DNA of 64,000 nt, from contig NZ_PYPS01000016.1 of assembly GCF_003027925.1 (NCBI RefSeq), positions 1 through 64,000 of the forward strand. The letters run 5' to 3'. Made by a program: the position numbers and the translations under genes. The stretch comes from Micromonospora sp. RP3T (lineage in GTDB: Bacteria; Actinomycetota; Actinomycetes; Mycobacteriales; Micromonosporaceae). Shown piece after piece: positions 35,304 through 42,378 of this stretch (position 1 is the stretch's first letter; the number at the start of each line of letters is the position of its first letter). The notes under the pieces are model-generated. The model saw only the letters and a program-made list of their open reading frames with translations. It did no database searches and was not told the origin of the DNA.

Positions 35304-36641
35304 TCACGCGGGATGAACCGTGACACGGTCTGACCCACCCGAGTCGACCAAGGAGGTCGCGTCCGCGGCCGTCCGGCAGGGTTGTCGCGGTCCGGGCGGC
35401 GGCTCCGGCTCGGCCGGCGGACCGGCACCGGGGCGGCGCAGCGCGCCCGTCCCGGCCGCCAGCAGACCCAGCGTTACGGTCCCGACCGCGCACACCAGCA
35501 GCGTGGGCCGCGCCCCCAGCGCTGCCGTCGCCGGGCCGCCCACCATCGTGCCCAGCGGCACCGCCAGCACCGTCACCGCGCCGTTGGCGGCCAGCACCCG
35601 GGACAGCTCCGCCGCGCCGGCCCGCCGCTGGAACAACGCGGTCGCGGTCGGCAGGTAGGGCGCCCAGACCAGGCCGGCCACGGCGAACGCCGGCAACGAC
35701 ACCACGACCGGCGCGCCCAGACCCAGGGGCAGCAACGCGGCCCCGAACGCCATCACGATGCCGAGCAGCACGGGTCGCAGCGGCCGGTCCCGCAGCCGAC
35801 CGGTGAGCAGCCCACCGACCAGCGACCCGACGCCGAACGCGGTGTAGTAGCCGCCCAGCGTCGCGGCCGACGCGTGCAGGTCTTCGGTCACGTGCACCGG
35901 CATGGCCACGTAGAACGGCCCGAACAGGAAGAAGAACCCGCAGCTCACCGCCAGCAGGCCGCGCAGCGACCGGTCCCGGCCGATGACCCGGAAACCGGAG
36001 GTACGCGACGGGCCGGCGCCCGCCGCCCGACCCGCGCGCCGACGCCCGGCCGGGACCACGAGCCGGTAGCTGACCGCCAGCACCGCGAAACTGGCCGCGT
36101 CGATCGCGATCACCCACACCGCGCCCGCCCCGGCGATGAGCAGCCCGGCCAGCGGCGGGCCGACGATGGTGGCCGCCTGCCCGAACAGCCCGAGCAGCGC
36201 GTTGCCGGCCAGGTGGTCCCGCTCCGGCAGCAGCTCGGCCACCAGCGTGAACCGACCGGCCGACCCCCACGGGTGCAGCAGCGAGGAGGCGGCGAGCAGC
36301 GCCATGTACAGCCCGACGTCCAGCACCCCGGCGAGGTGCGCGACCGGGATCGCCCCCAACGCCAGCGCCCGCAGCGTCGCGTCCCAGCCGGCGAGCTGCG
36401 CCCCGCTGCGCCCGCCCAGCACGCGCCCCAACAGCACCGCGCCGGCCGCGCCCGGCAACGTGTACGCGGCCACCGCGAACGCCGTCCAGGTGCCGCGCTG
36501 CCCGGCCGGCGCGAGTTCCAGCGCCAGCCACGTCACCGCGACCAGGGCCAGGCCGTCGCCGAGCGCGGAGGCCGCGAGCCCGGGGAGCAGCCGGCGCAGC
36601 ACGGGTTGGGCGAGGACCGGGCGGTAGGGGAGGAGCGGCAT
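35304..36641 (-). CDS. MFS transporter (EntS-like exporter)
   Basis: 445 residues with about 12 helices: RRLLPGLAASALGDGLALVAVTWLALEL opens the first bundle and HASAATLGGYYTAFGVGSLVGGLLTGRLRDRPLRP the second, typical of MFS_3 exporters. The C-terminal 50 residues are a hydrophilic Pro/Gly-rich tail. The ATG at 36641 is preferred; a GTG nine bases upstream in frame is possible. It lies downstream of the MarR-PDZ gene on the same strand (88 bases), so it could share that regulator. Confidence 0.87.
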   Translation of the reverse strand: MPLLPYRPVLAQPVLRRLLPGLAASALGDGLALVAVTWLALELAPAGQRGTWTAFAVAAYTLPGAAGAVLLGRVLGGRSGAQLAGWDATLRALALGAIPVAHLAGVLDVGLYMALLAASSLLHPWGSAGRFTLVAELLPERDHLAGNALLGLFGQAATIVGPPLAGLLIAGAGAVWVIAIDAASFAVLAVSYRLVVPAGRRRAGRAAGAGPSRTSGFRVIGRDRSLRGLLAVSCGFFFLFGPFYVAMPVHVTEDLHASAATLGGYYTAFGVGSLVGGLLTGRLRDRPLRPVLLGIVMAFGAALLPLGLGAPVVVSLPAFAVAGLVWAPYLPTATALFQRRAGAAELSRVLAANGAVTVLAVPLGTMVGGPATAALGARPTLLVCAVGTVTLGLLAAGTGALRRPGAGPPAEPEPPPGPRQPCRTAADATSLVDSGGSDRVTVHPA

Positions 36642-36729
36642 GGCTCCCACCCGACCGCATCCGGGGGTCTCCGCTCAACGAAGTTGCCTCAGGGCAGAAG
36701 AACCGCCGTCGGGTGGAGCGTCCTCCGGG

Positions 36730-37554
36730 TCAGCCCGGCGCGAGGTGCGCCTGGTGCTGGTCCGTGCCGCGCAGGTAGCTGATGGTGACGTCGGACGTGC
36801 CGTCCAGCGCCTCGGCGAGGGTGACGCAGGAGCGCAGTTCCGTGCCGTCCACGCTGGTGAGCAGGTCGCCCGGTCGTAGCCCGGCAGTGTCGGCGCGGCT
36901 CTGCGGGGTGACGTCGGTGATCAGCAGGCCGGGGGTGTCGGGCAATCCGACGGCGCTGCGCATCCGCCGGGCGAGATGGGCCGGGGCGAGCGTCATGCCG
37001 AGCGGGCTGGTCGAACTCTGGTGCTCGAAGCCGACGAGCAGCTTGCGCAACAGGTCGGCCAGTTGCTGCTGCTCGGGCGCGGTGAGCGCGGAGAGCAGCA
37101 CCTCCTCGTTGGTGAGGTGGACCGGGGCGATGTCGTCGAACAACGCCACGCCCCGTTCGGTGAGGGTCACGACGGTGCCCCGGGCGTCCTCCGGGCTGGG
37201 CCGGCGGTCGACGATGCCCTTCTTGACGAGGCGCGTGAGCCGGACGCTGACCGTGCCACTGGTCAGGCCGAGCCGGTTCATGAGCACGCTCTGCGGAAGC
37301 GTGTAGGGGACGCCGGCGCGGCGCAGGGCGGCGATGACGGTGAAGTCGGCGGCCGACAGGTCGTAGCGGGCGAACACTGTCGACAGTTCCTCGTCGAAGC
37401 GGGTCCGGAGCCGGTTGAGCCGGGTGACGACCCCGATCGGTGTGACCGGGAGGTCGGGGCGCTCGGTGGCCCACTCGGCGAGGATCCGGTCGACGGAGTC
37501 CGGCACGGCCGGGCGGGGTGGCGTCCGGTCGGTGGGCGGGCTCTTGCGGGGCAC
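36730..37554 (-). CDS. MarR-family regulator fused to a C-terminal PDZ domain
   Basis: 274 residues. Residues about 40-165 are a MarR winged helix: FDEELSTVFARYDLSAADFTVIAALRRAG, LPQSVLMNRLGLTSGTVSVRLTRLVKKGIVDRRPSPEDARGTVVTLTERG (recognition helix and wing). Residues about 185-272 are a PDZ domain of the HtrA type: LGMTLAPAHLARRMRS, then GLLITDVTPQSRADTAGLRPGDLLTSVDGTELRS and VTISYLRGTDQHQ. MarR proteins are usually about 150 residues with no such domain, so a peptide or protein C-terminus may be the effector. It is divergent from a three-gene operon, with a large palindrome between them. Confidence 0.9.
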   Translation of the reverse strand: MPRKSPPTDRTPPRPAVPDSVDRILAEWATERPDLPVTPIGVVTRLNRLRTRFDEELSTVFARYDLSAADFTVIAALRRAGVPYTLPQSVLMNRLGLTSGTVSVRLTRLVKKGIVDRRPSPEDARGTVVTLTERGVALFDDIAPVHLTNEEVLLSALTAPEQQQLADLLRKLLVGFEHQSSTSPLGMTLAPAHLARRMRSAVGLPDTPGLLITDVTPQSRADTAGLRPGDLLTSVDGTELRSCVTLAEALDGTSDVTISYLRGTDQHQAHLAPG

Positions 37555-37608
37555 CCGGTCAGCCTAGTAAACCGCTCGAACTCAAGCAATTGCGATAAGT
37601 AGATCGGA

Positions 37609-37634
37609 TGCATTGCTTGCATTCAAGCAATGCA
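37609..37634. promoter_or_regulatory. Probable MarR operator
   Basis: TGCATTGCTTG (37609-37619) and its exact complement CAAGCAATGCA (37624-37634) are separated by CATT. A related sequence CTCAAGCAATTGC lies at 37581-37593. The AT-rich palindrome is midway between the divergent starts, as expected for autoregulation by the MarR-PDZ protein and control of the facing operon. Confidence 0.75.
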
Positions 37635-37697
37635 CTCATGCATAGTGGCCGAGGTGAGTGGCGGCGTGCGGAGCGTCGCAGCCAGGGAGGAACGACC

Positions 37698-38360
37698 GTG
37701 AGAGACGGAGTTGTCGGCACCGACGGTGCCGGCCATCAGGTGTCCGGGGAGCCGGCCGGGCCGGGCGGCGCGCGGGTCGAGGCGTTCAGCGACGCCATCA
37801 TCGCCATCGCCGCCACGCTGCTCGTCATCGAGTTGGCCGTGCCCGCGGCCGGAGCCGACGTGGGGCACGCGCTGCGCGAGGAGGTGCCGGCGTTCCTCAC
37901 CTACGCCGTCAGCTTCCTCACCATCCTGATCTTCTGGGTCAACCACCACGCGCTGTTCGGGCTGATCCGGCAGGTGGACCGACCGCTGCTGTTCCTCAAC
38001 GGCCTCGTGCTGCTGGGCATCAGCTTCATCAGCTATCCGACGGCGACGCTGGGACGGGCGCTGCAGGGAGGCGTGCACGACCGGGCCGCCGCCGTCTTCT
38101 ACGCGGCGGCGCTGTGCGGCACCGCGTCGGCGTTCACCGGCATCTGGTGCTACCTGCGGGCCCGGCCCCACCTCCTGCGCGAGGCGGCCCGTGGCGGCGT
38201 CCGGGGAGCGCTGCGGCGCAGCCTCGCCGGCCCGACGGCGTACGCGATCGCGATCGTGGTGGGTGCGGTCCACGCCGCCGCCGGCCTCGCGGTCTGCGCG
38301 CTGGTCGCGGTCTACTTCACGCTGGCGCCGCGCGGGCTCGGTCGGGGAGGCGCGGCGTGA
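37698..38360 (+). CDS. TMEM175-family (DUF1211) potassium-channel-like protein
   Basis: 220 residues with six hydrophobic segments. RVEAFSDAIIAIAATLLVIELAVP contains the RxxxFSD signature of TMEM175 channels at the start of helix 1; FLTYAVSFLTILIFWVNHHALFGLI and PLLFLNGLVLLGISFISYPTATLG follow. Bacterial members conduct K+ weakly selectively. The GTG is preceded by GGGAGG at the right distance. Its stop overlaps the next gene by 4 bases. It is the first gene of the operon facing MarR-PDZ. Confidence 0.88.
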   Translation: MRDGVVGTDGAGHQVSGEPAGPGGARVEAFSDAIIAIAATLLVIELAVPAAGADVGHALREEVPAFLTYAVSFLTILIFWVNHHALFGLIRQVDRPLLFLNGLVLLGISFISYPTATLGRALQGGVHDRAAAVFYAAALCGTASAFTGIWCYLRARPHLLREAARGGVRGALRRSLAGPTAYAIAIVVGAVHAAAGLAVCALVAVYFTLAPRGLGRGGAA

Positions 38361-38956
38361 GGCTCGCGGTGCTCGGCGCCGGTGGGGTCGGCCGCGCCGT
38401 CGGCGCGGCGTGGCGGGCGGCCGGGCACGACGTCACCTTCGGGGTACGCGACAGCGACCGGCACCGCGACCTGCCCGGTGTCGCGCCGATCGAGGCGGCC
38501 GTGGACGGGGCGGCGGCCGTGCTCGTCGCCGTGCCCGGCGCGGCCCTGGCGGACCTGCTCGACGCCCACGCCGGCAGCCTCGACGGCCACCTGATCGTCG
38601 ACGCGACGAACGTCCTCGGCGGGACGACGATGCACCAGCTCCCGCTCCTGCTGGCCCGGGTGCCACGCGCCCGCGTCTTCCGTGCCTTCTGCACGGTCGG
38701 CGTCGAGGTCATGGCCGAGCCGGTCATCGACGGGGCCCGCGCCGACCTGGTGTTCTGCGGCCCCGACGGGCCGGACCGGGTCCGGGTGGCGGACCTGATC
38801 ACCGATGTCGGTCTCCGACCGATCCACCTGGGCGGGCTCGACGCGGCCGACCTGGTCGACGGCGTCACCCGACTCTGGTTCGCCCTGGCCTTCCGCCAGG
38901 GCCTCGGCCGACACCACGGCATCCGGGTGTTGGCCGATCCCGGACGCCCCTCGTGA
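38357..38956 (+). CDS. F420/NADP oxidoreductase-like protein
   Basis: 199 residues with an N-terminal Rossmann site RLAVLGAGGVGRAVGAAWRAAGHDVTFGVRD (GxGxxG and downstream basic residue), then VLVAVPGAALADLL and LIVDATNVLGG. This matches the NADPH-dependent F420 reductase / NADP-oxidoreductase coenzyme-F420-dependent family. The partner cofactor is inferred. It starts with a GTG that overlaps the TMEM175 stop, so the two are translationally coupled. Confidence 0.85.
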   Translation: MRLAVLGAGGVGRAVGAAWRAAGHDVTFGVRDSDRHRDLPGVAPIEAAVDGAAAVLVAVPGAALADLLDAHAGSLDGHLIVDATNVLGGTTMHQLPLLLARVPRARVFRAFCTVGVEVMAEPVIDGARADLVFCGPDGPDRVRVADLITDVGLRPIHLGGLDAADLVDGVTRLWFALAFRQGLGRHHGIRVLADPGRPS

Positions 38957-38976
38957 GAAAGACGGAAAGGAACAGC

Positions 38977-39747
38977 ATGAGCCACAAGGATCTCAACCCA
39001 GTCAGCGCCGAGCGGCCGAAGCGCGTCGCGATCGTCATCTCGAACCCGGCCGTGTCCACCACGACCGGATGGCCGGTCGGCTTCTGGTGGAGCGAACTCA
39101 CCCACCCCTACTTCCAGATGACCGAGCTGGGTTACCGGGTGGACATCTTCAGCCCGGACGGCGGCCCGTGCGTGGCCGACGCGATGAGCGACCCCGAGGA
39201 CGCCAGCCGGTGGCAGGCCGAGGACGTGATCAGCCGCGGCTACCGGCACGACCCGGAGTTCGTCAAGCTCGTCGAGAACACCCGGCCGGTCGGCGACATC
39301 TCGGTGGACGACTACGACGCGCTCGTCGTCGCCGGCGGCCAGGGGCCGATGTTCACGTTCGACACGGCCGAGGGCCTGCACCGCACGTTCGCCGAGTTCT
39401 ACGAGGCCGGCAAGGTCACGGCCGCGCTGTGCCACGGCACGGCGATCCTGCGGTACGCCCGGTTGTCCAACGGGGAGCCGCTGGTGAAGGGCCGGACGGT
39501 GACCGGGTTCGCCAACGTCGAGGAGGACTTCGCGGACCGGGCGGTGTGGGACGCCGGCGGATTGCCTCGGGGCACGCACGTCATGCCGTGGCGGATCGAG
39601 GACGAGCTGCGCCGGCTCGGGGCGAACTTCATCCAGGCCGGGCTGTGGAAGGGCTTCGCGATCCGGGACGGCAACCTCGTCACCGGTCAGCAGAACTTCA
39701 GCGGCACCGAGACCGCAAAGGTGATCATCGAGGCGCTGGGTCGGTGA
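38977..39747 (+). CDS. DJ-1/PfpI superfamily protein, Hsp31-like
   Basis: 256 residues. The nucleophile elbow is VTAALCHGTAILRYA (Cys in ALCHG), with YDALVVAGGQGPMFTFD and GWPVGFWWSELTHPYFQMTELGYRVDIFSPDGG before it. These features match class I glutamine-amidotransferase-like Hsp31/YhbO-type chaperones and methylglyoxal or glyoxal-handling enzymes. AAAGGAACAGC is the ribosome site. Third gene of the MarR-PDZ-facing operon. Confidence 0.92.
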   Translation: MSHKDLNPVSAERPKRVAIVISNPAVSTTTGWPVGFWWSELTHPYFQMTELGYRVDIFSPDGGPCVADAMSDPEDASRWQAEDVISRGYRHDPEFVKLVENTRPVGDISVDDYDALVVAGGQGPMFTFDTAEGLHRTFAEFYEAGKVTAALCHGTAILRYARLSNGEPLVKGRTVTGFANVEEDFADRAVWDAGGLPRGTHVMPWRIEDELRRLGANFIQAGLWKGFAIRDGNLVTGQQNFSGTETAKVIIEALGR

Positions 39748-39753
39748 TCCGTC

Positions 39754-39790
39754 CGTCGTCCCGCGCGGTGCGACCACGCGCGGGACGACG
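39754..39790. terminator. Hairpin between the DJ-1-like gene and yajQ
   Basis: A perfect 14-bp stem (39754-39767 with 39777-39790, 9-base loop) lies just after the DJ-1-like stop and before the convergent yajQ stop. Confidence 0.75.
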
Positions 39791-39804
39791 GCGACCGCGG
39801 CTCA

Positions 39805-40299
39805 CTACCGGTAGTTGGTGAACTGGAGCGCCACCCCGAAGTCCTCGCCCTTGAGCAGCGAGATGACGGCCTGAAGGTCGTCCTTCTTCTTGCCGGTGAC
39901 GCGGAGCTGATCGCCCTGGATCTGCGCCTGCACGCCCTTCGGGCCCTCGTCGCGGATCTTCTTGCTGATCGCCTTCGCCTTCTCCGTGTCGATGCCCTGG
40001 ATCACCTTGGCGTCGATCTTGAAGATCTTGCCGGACGACCGCGGGTCGCCCGCGTCCAGCGACTTCATGGAGATGTTCCGCTTGATCAGCTTCTCCTTGA
40101 AGACGTCCAGCGCGGCACGCACCCGCTCCTCGGTCTCCGCCTGGAGGCTGATCGCCTCCTCGCCCGACCAGGAGATCTCGGCGCCGGTGCCACGGAAGTC
40201 GAACCGCGTCGCGAGCTCCTTCTCCGCCTGGCGGAGGGCGTTGTCGACCTCCTGCCGGTCAACCTTGCTCACGATGTCGAACGACGGGTTCGCTGCCAT
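39805..40299 (-). CDS. YajQ-family nucleotide-binding protein
   Basis: 164 residues, the normal length for the YajQ/DUF520 family. [33 protein letters not shown], the central [18 protein letters not shown] and [46 protein letters not shown] are diagnostic. Some members bind cyclic di-GMP; a GGDEF-EAL gene lies 7 kb away, though no link is shown. ATG 40299 is chosen because AGGAG lies 7 bases before it; the in-frame ATG two codons upstream is too close to that site. Confidence 0.95.
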   Translation of the reverse strand: MAANPSFDIVSKVDRQEVDNALRQAEKELATRFDFRGTGAEISWSGEEAISLQAETEERVRAALDVFKEKLIKRNISMKSLDAGDPRSSGKIFKIDAKVIQGIDTEKAKAISKKIRDEGPKGVQAQIQGDQLRVTGKKKDDLQAVISLLKGEDFGVALQFTNYR

Positions 40300-40377
40300 G
40301 ATCATGCTCCTGCTGTCCGGCGGTGTGTCCTGATCCGTCCCGCGCTGACCAGCGTGGGACCCCCTGACGGTACCCCG

Positions 40378-40408
40378 TTGCGCAGGGGCCGGGGGCAACC
40401 GCTATCCT
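40378..40408 (+). promoter_or_regulatory. Promoter of tRNA-Tyr
   Basis: TTGCGC (40378-40383) and TATCCT (40403-40408) with a 19-base spacer lie 38 bases before the tRNA 5' end. Confidence 0.55.
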
Positions 40409-40445
40409 TGCTTCCGCTGCCGCGTCACGACGCGGTGGGTGCCCT

Positions 40446-40529
40446 GGCGGGTTGCCCGAGCGGCCAATGGGAGCGGACTGTAAATCCGTCGCGAAAGCTT
40501 CAGAGGTTCGAATCCTCTACCCGCCACCA
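40446..40529 (+). tRNA. tRNA-Tyr (anticodon GTA), CCA encoded
   Basis: The acceptor stem GGCGGGT pairs with ACCCGCC (40519-40525); anticodon GTA lies in GACTGTAAATCC, followed by a long variable arm (GTCGCGAAAGCTTCAG) and the T arm GAGGTTCGAATCCTC. Discriminator A plus CCA is encoded. The 3' part from 40477 is duplicated at 43853, marking it as the integration site of the downstream element. Confidence 0.97.
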
Positions 40530-40531
40530 GG
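40477..40531 (+). other. att site, left copy (within tRNA-Tyr)
   Basis: These 55 bases, from the anticodon to two bases past CCA, are repeated exactly at 43853-43907. A tRNA 3'-end duplication of this length is the footprint of site-specific integration by a tyrosine recombinase. Confidence 0.93.
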
Positions 40532-40587
40532 CTCACAGAAGAGGCCCCTGACCAGCGAGAACGCTGGTCAGGGGCCTCTTCTGTGAG
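40532..40587 (+). terminator. tRNA-Tyr terminator hairpin
   Basis: A perfect 25-bp stem (40532-40556 with 40563-40587, loop GAGAAC) begins directly after CCA and two bases. A related but imperfect hairpin follows the right att copy, which is likely the displaced chromosomal original. Confidence 0.88.
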
Positions 40588-40630
40588 TCTCACTCAGTCC
40601 CGCTCCGGCCCGCTCGATCTCGCTGGCTGT

Positions 40631-40648
40631 GTCGTATACGTGTCGCCG
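40631..40648 (+). repeat. Putative integrase arm site, left
   Basis: GTCGTATACGTGTCGCCG differs in one base from 43786-43803 and is in the same orientation. In the circular form the two copies would flank the att core at about 100 and 50 bases, as arm-type recombinase or Xis sites do. Confidence 0.5.
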
Positions 40649-40713
40649 ATGCCGGGCAGGATGCCGGGCGGCCTAGCCTTTGCTGGTCATGGCGGCAGTC
40701 CAAGGAGCAGTAG

Positions 40714-41097
40714 ATGTCGGACGTGTTGATCATTCGTCTCCAGCAGCCCGTCTGGGATCCGACGTGGGGAGAGCTGCAAGTCTCTCCCGCCTACTACGAC
40801 GAACTCCGGGCGGCGCTCGACGCGGCCAACGTCCCCAACTCGCGGGTCATTAAGGCGAGTGCCGGGGAGGTCTTGGCTTGCATCGGGCTATCTGCGGCTG
40901 CGACTGCACCCCTCTGGAGGGCGTTGACTCCTGCCCTTGAAGCATTTCTGAGCAGGCACGATAACAAGCGCATCGAAATCACATCGGGTGATAAATCCAT
41001 CGTTATGGATGGTTACTCGGCAAATCAAGTGAAGGCCTTGCTAGCGGAGACTGACGCATTGCGTGACGAGCGGCGTGAGGTTGGCGGGTCAAGCTAG
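40714..41097 (+). CDS. Small protein, EACC1-like (conflict-system component)
   Basis: 127 residues. Short beta strand (VLIIRLQQP), a helix (PAYYDELRAALDAANV), a long Ala-rich segment with two helices (LSAAATAPLWRALTPALEAFLSRH) and a terminal beta hairpin plus helix (KRIEITSGDKSIVMDGYSANQVKALLAE). This layout resembles effector-associated constant component 1 (EACC1), a small protein encoded next to peptidase or other effectors in actinobacterial conflict systems. The assignment is a pattern-level judgement. AAGGAGCAGTAG precedes the ATG. Its stop overlaps the stop of the convergent integrase remnant by two bases. Only remnant genes separate it from the pentapeptide protein. Confidence 0.6.
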   Translation: MSDVLIIRLQQPVWDPTWGELQVSPAYYDELRAALDAANVPNSRVIKASAGEVLACIGLSAAATAPLWRALTPALEAFLSRHDNKRIEITSGDKSIVMDGYSANQVKALLAETDALRDERREVGGSS

Positions 41098-41920
41098 GCC
41101 TTCCAGTCGTGCAGGGCCGCCTCGATCCTCCGACGTGACGCTTCCTGTTGACCGTATATGCACTTCGCGTAGACCCGCATGAGGACGTGCACGCTGTGTC
41201 CGGCCCACTCGGCGACCTGGGTAGCCGGCACTCCCGCGTTAAGCCAGAGCGACACGGCGGCGTGCCGCAGGTCGTACGGTCGCCGGGCTAGCGGGGAGCG
41301 CTGCTGCGCCGGGGTGAGCACCTTTGCCCGCGCGTCGCGCCACGCCTTCCCGTAGGTGTTGTTCGGGATCGGTTGGCCAGCGGTGGGCACGTACCGCCCG
41401 CCGGGGCCGCGCCGGGTGACGAACAGCTTGCCGTTCGATCCCGGCGGATACTCCTTGACGTGGTGGTCGAGCAGCCGCACAAGCGGCGGCGGCACTGGCA
41501 CATCCCGAGTGGCGGCCTTCGCTCGGTGCTTCAACTCCCGATCCTCGGCCGTGTCGTCCCCGTCGCCCCAGCCCCGACCCACGGCCACCGTCGAGCCGGT
41601 CAGGTGCAGTACGCCCCACCCGTCAGGCTGGGCGGGCCGTTCGTACTCGTCTTCGCGCAGGTGAAGCACCTCTTCGGGGCGTAGGGCGGCGTAGTACATG
41701 CATCCGAAGAATGCTTCCAACTCGGGCACCGTTCGGCCGACCTCGGCGAGCAGCGCTCGCGCTTGATCGGGGTTGACCACCGCTCCCCGGTCGATCTCGT
41801 CGGCCGTCTTCGGGGCGGTCCAGCTCACCAGGGTCATCGGGTGCGTGTCGAGTAGTCGCAGCTCAACGGCGTACTTGAGAGCGCCGGAGAAGACTGCCCG
41901 CTTACGGGCGATCGAGGCCG
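41094..41920 (-). pseudogene. Tyrosine recombinase (integrase), 5'-truncated
   Basis: The visible part is the catalytic half: SIARKRAVFSGALKYAVELRLLDTHP opens it, the first catalytic Arg is in YYAALRPEEVLHLRE, then RPYDLRHAAVSLWLNAG (box II with the usual H replaced by Y) and AEWAGHSVHVLMRVYAKCI with the GH and nucleophile Tyr. The N-terminal arm- and core-binding domains are missing: homology stops near 41915 and the frame continues into antisense HAD sequence. It ends about 560 bases from the left att, the expected place for an integrase. Confidence 0.85.
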
Positions 41921-42348
41921 AGCGCCGAGCCGTCGAGACTGCGGCGCCGACGCCGTACGGCCGGGAAGTCATCGTGGCTGCGCGGCAGGCCGGAATGCCG
42001 GTGGCGGCGGTCAGCAACAACTCGGCCGGCGCGGTGACGGCCTACCTCGCGGCGCACCGGCTCGCCGAGCACGTCTCGCCGGTCATCGGCCGGGCGTACG
42101 CCGAGCCGGGCCGCATGAAACCCAACCCGGAACCGATCCTGCAAGCCGTGCGCTCGCTCGGTGAGTTGCCGCCCCGCTGCGTGCTGGTGGGCGACTCTCT
42201 CTCGGACATCGAAGGGGGCCAGGCCGCAGGGGTGCGAGTCATTGGCTATGCCAATCGGCGACCGAAGGTCGAGGCCTTCCGCGCCGCTGGCGCAGACTTC
42301 GTGATCACGAGCATGGGGGAGCTTGCTCGCGTCTTGCTCGGGCAGTGA
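41920..42348 (+). pseudogene. HAD-superfamily hydrolase, 5'-truncated
   Basis: The retained C-terminal part begins near ERRAVETAAPTPYGREVIVAARQAG and holds motif II (AVSNNSAG), the motif III Lys (GRMKPNPEPI) and motif IV (VLVGDSLSDIEGGQAAGVRVIGYA). Motif I with the nucleophilic Asp is absent because the sequence turns into the antisense integrase at about 41.92 kb, so it cannot be catalytic. A frame extends upstream to 41773 but that part is antisense to integrase codons. Confidence 0.8.
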
Positions 42349-42378
42349 AGGTGGACAAGATGCGCTAGAAGGTAGGGG

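Noticed and set aside
41773..41920. In-frame 5' extension of the HAD fragment
   Set aside because: This part is antisense to conserved integrase codons and shows no HAD motif I.
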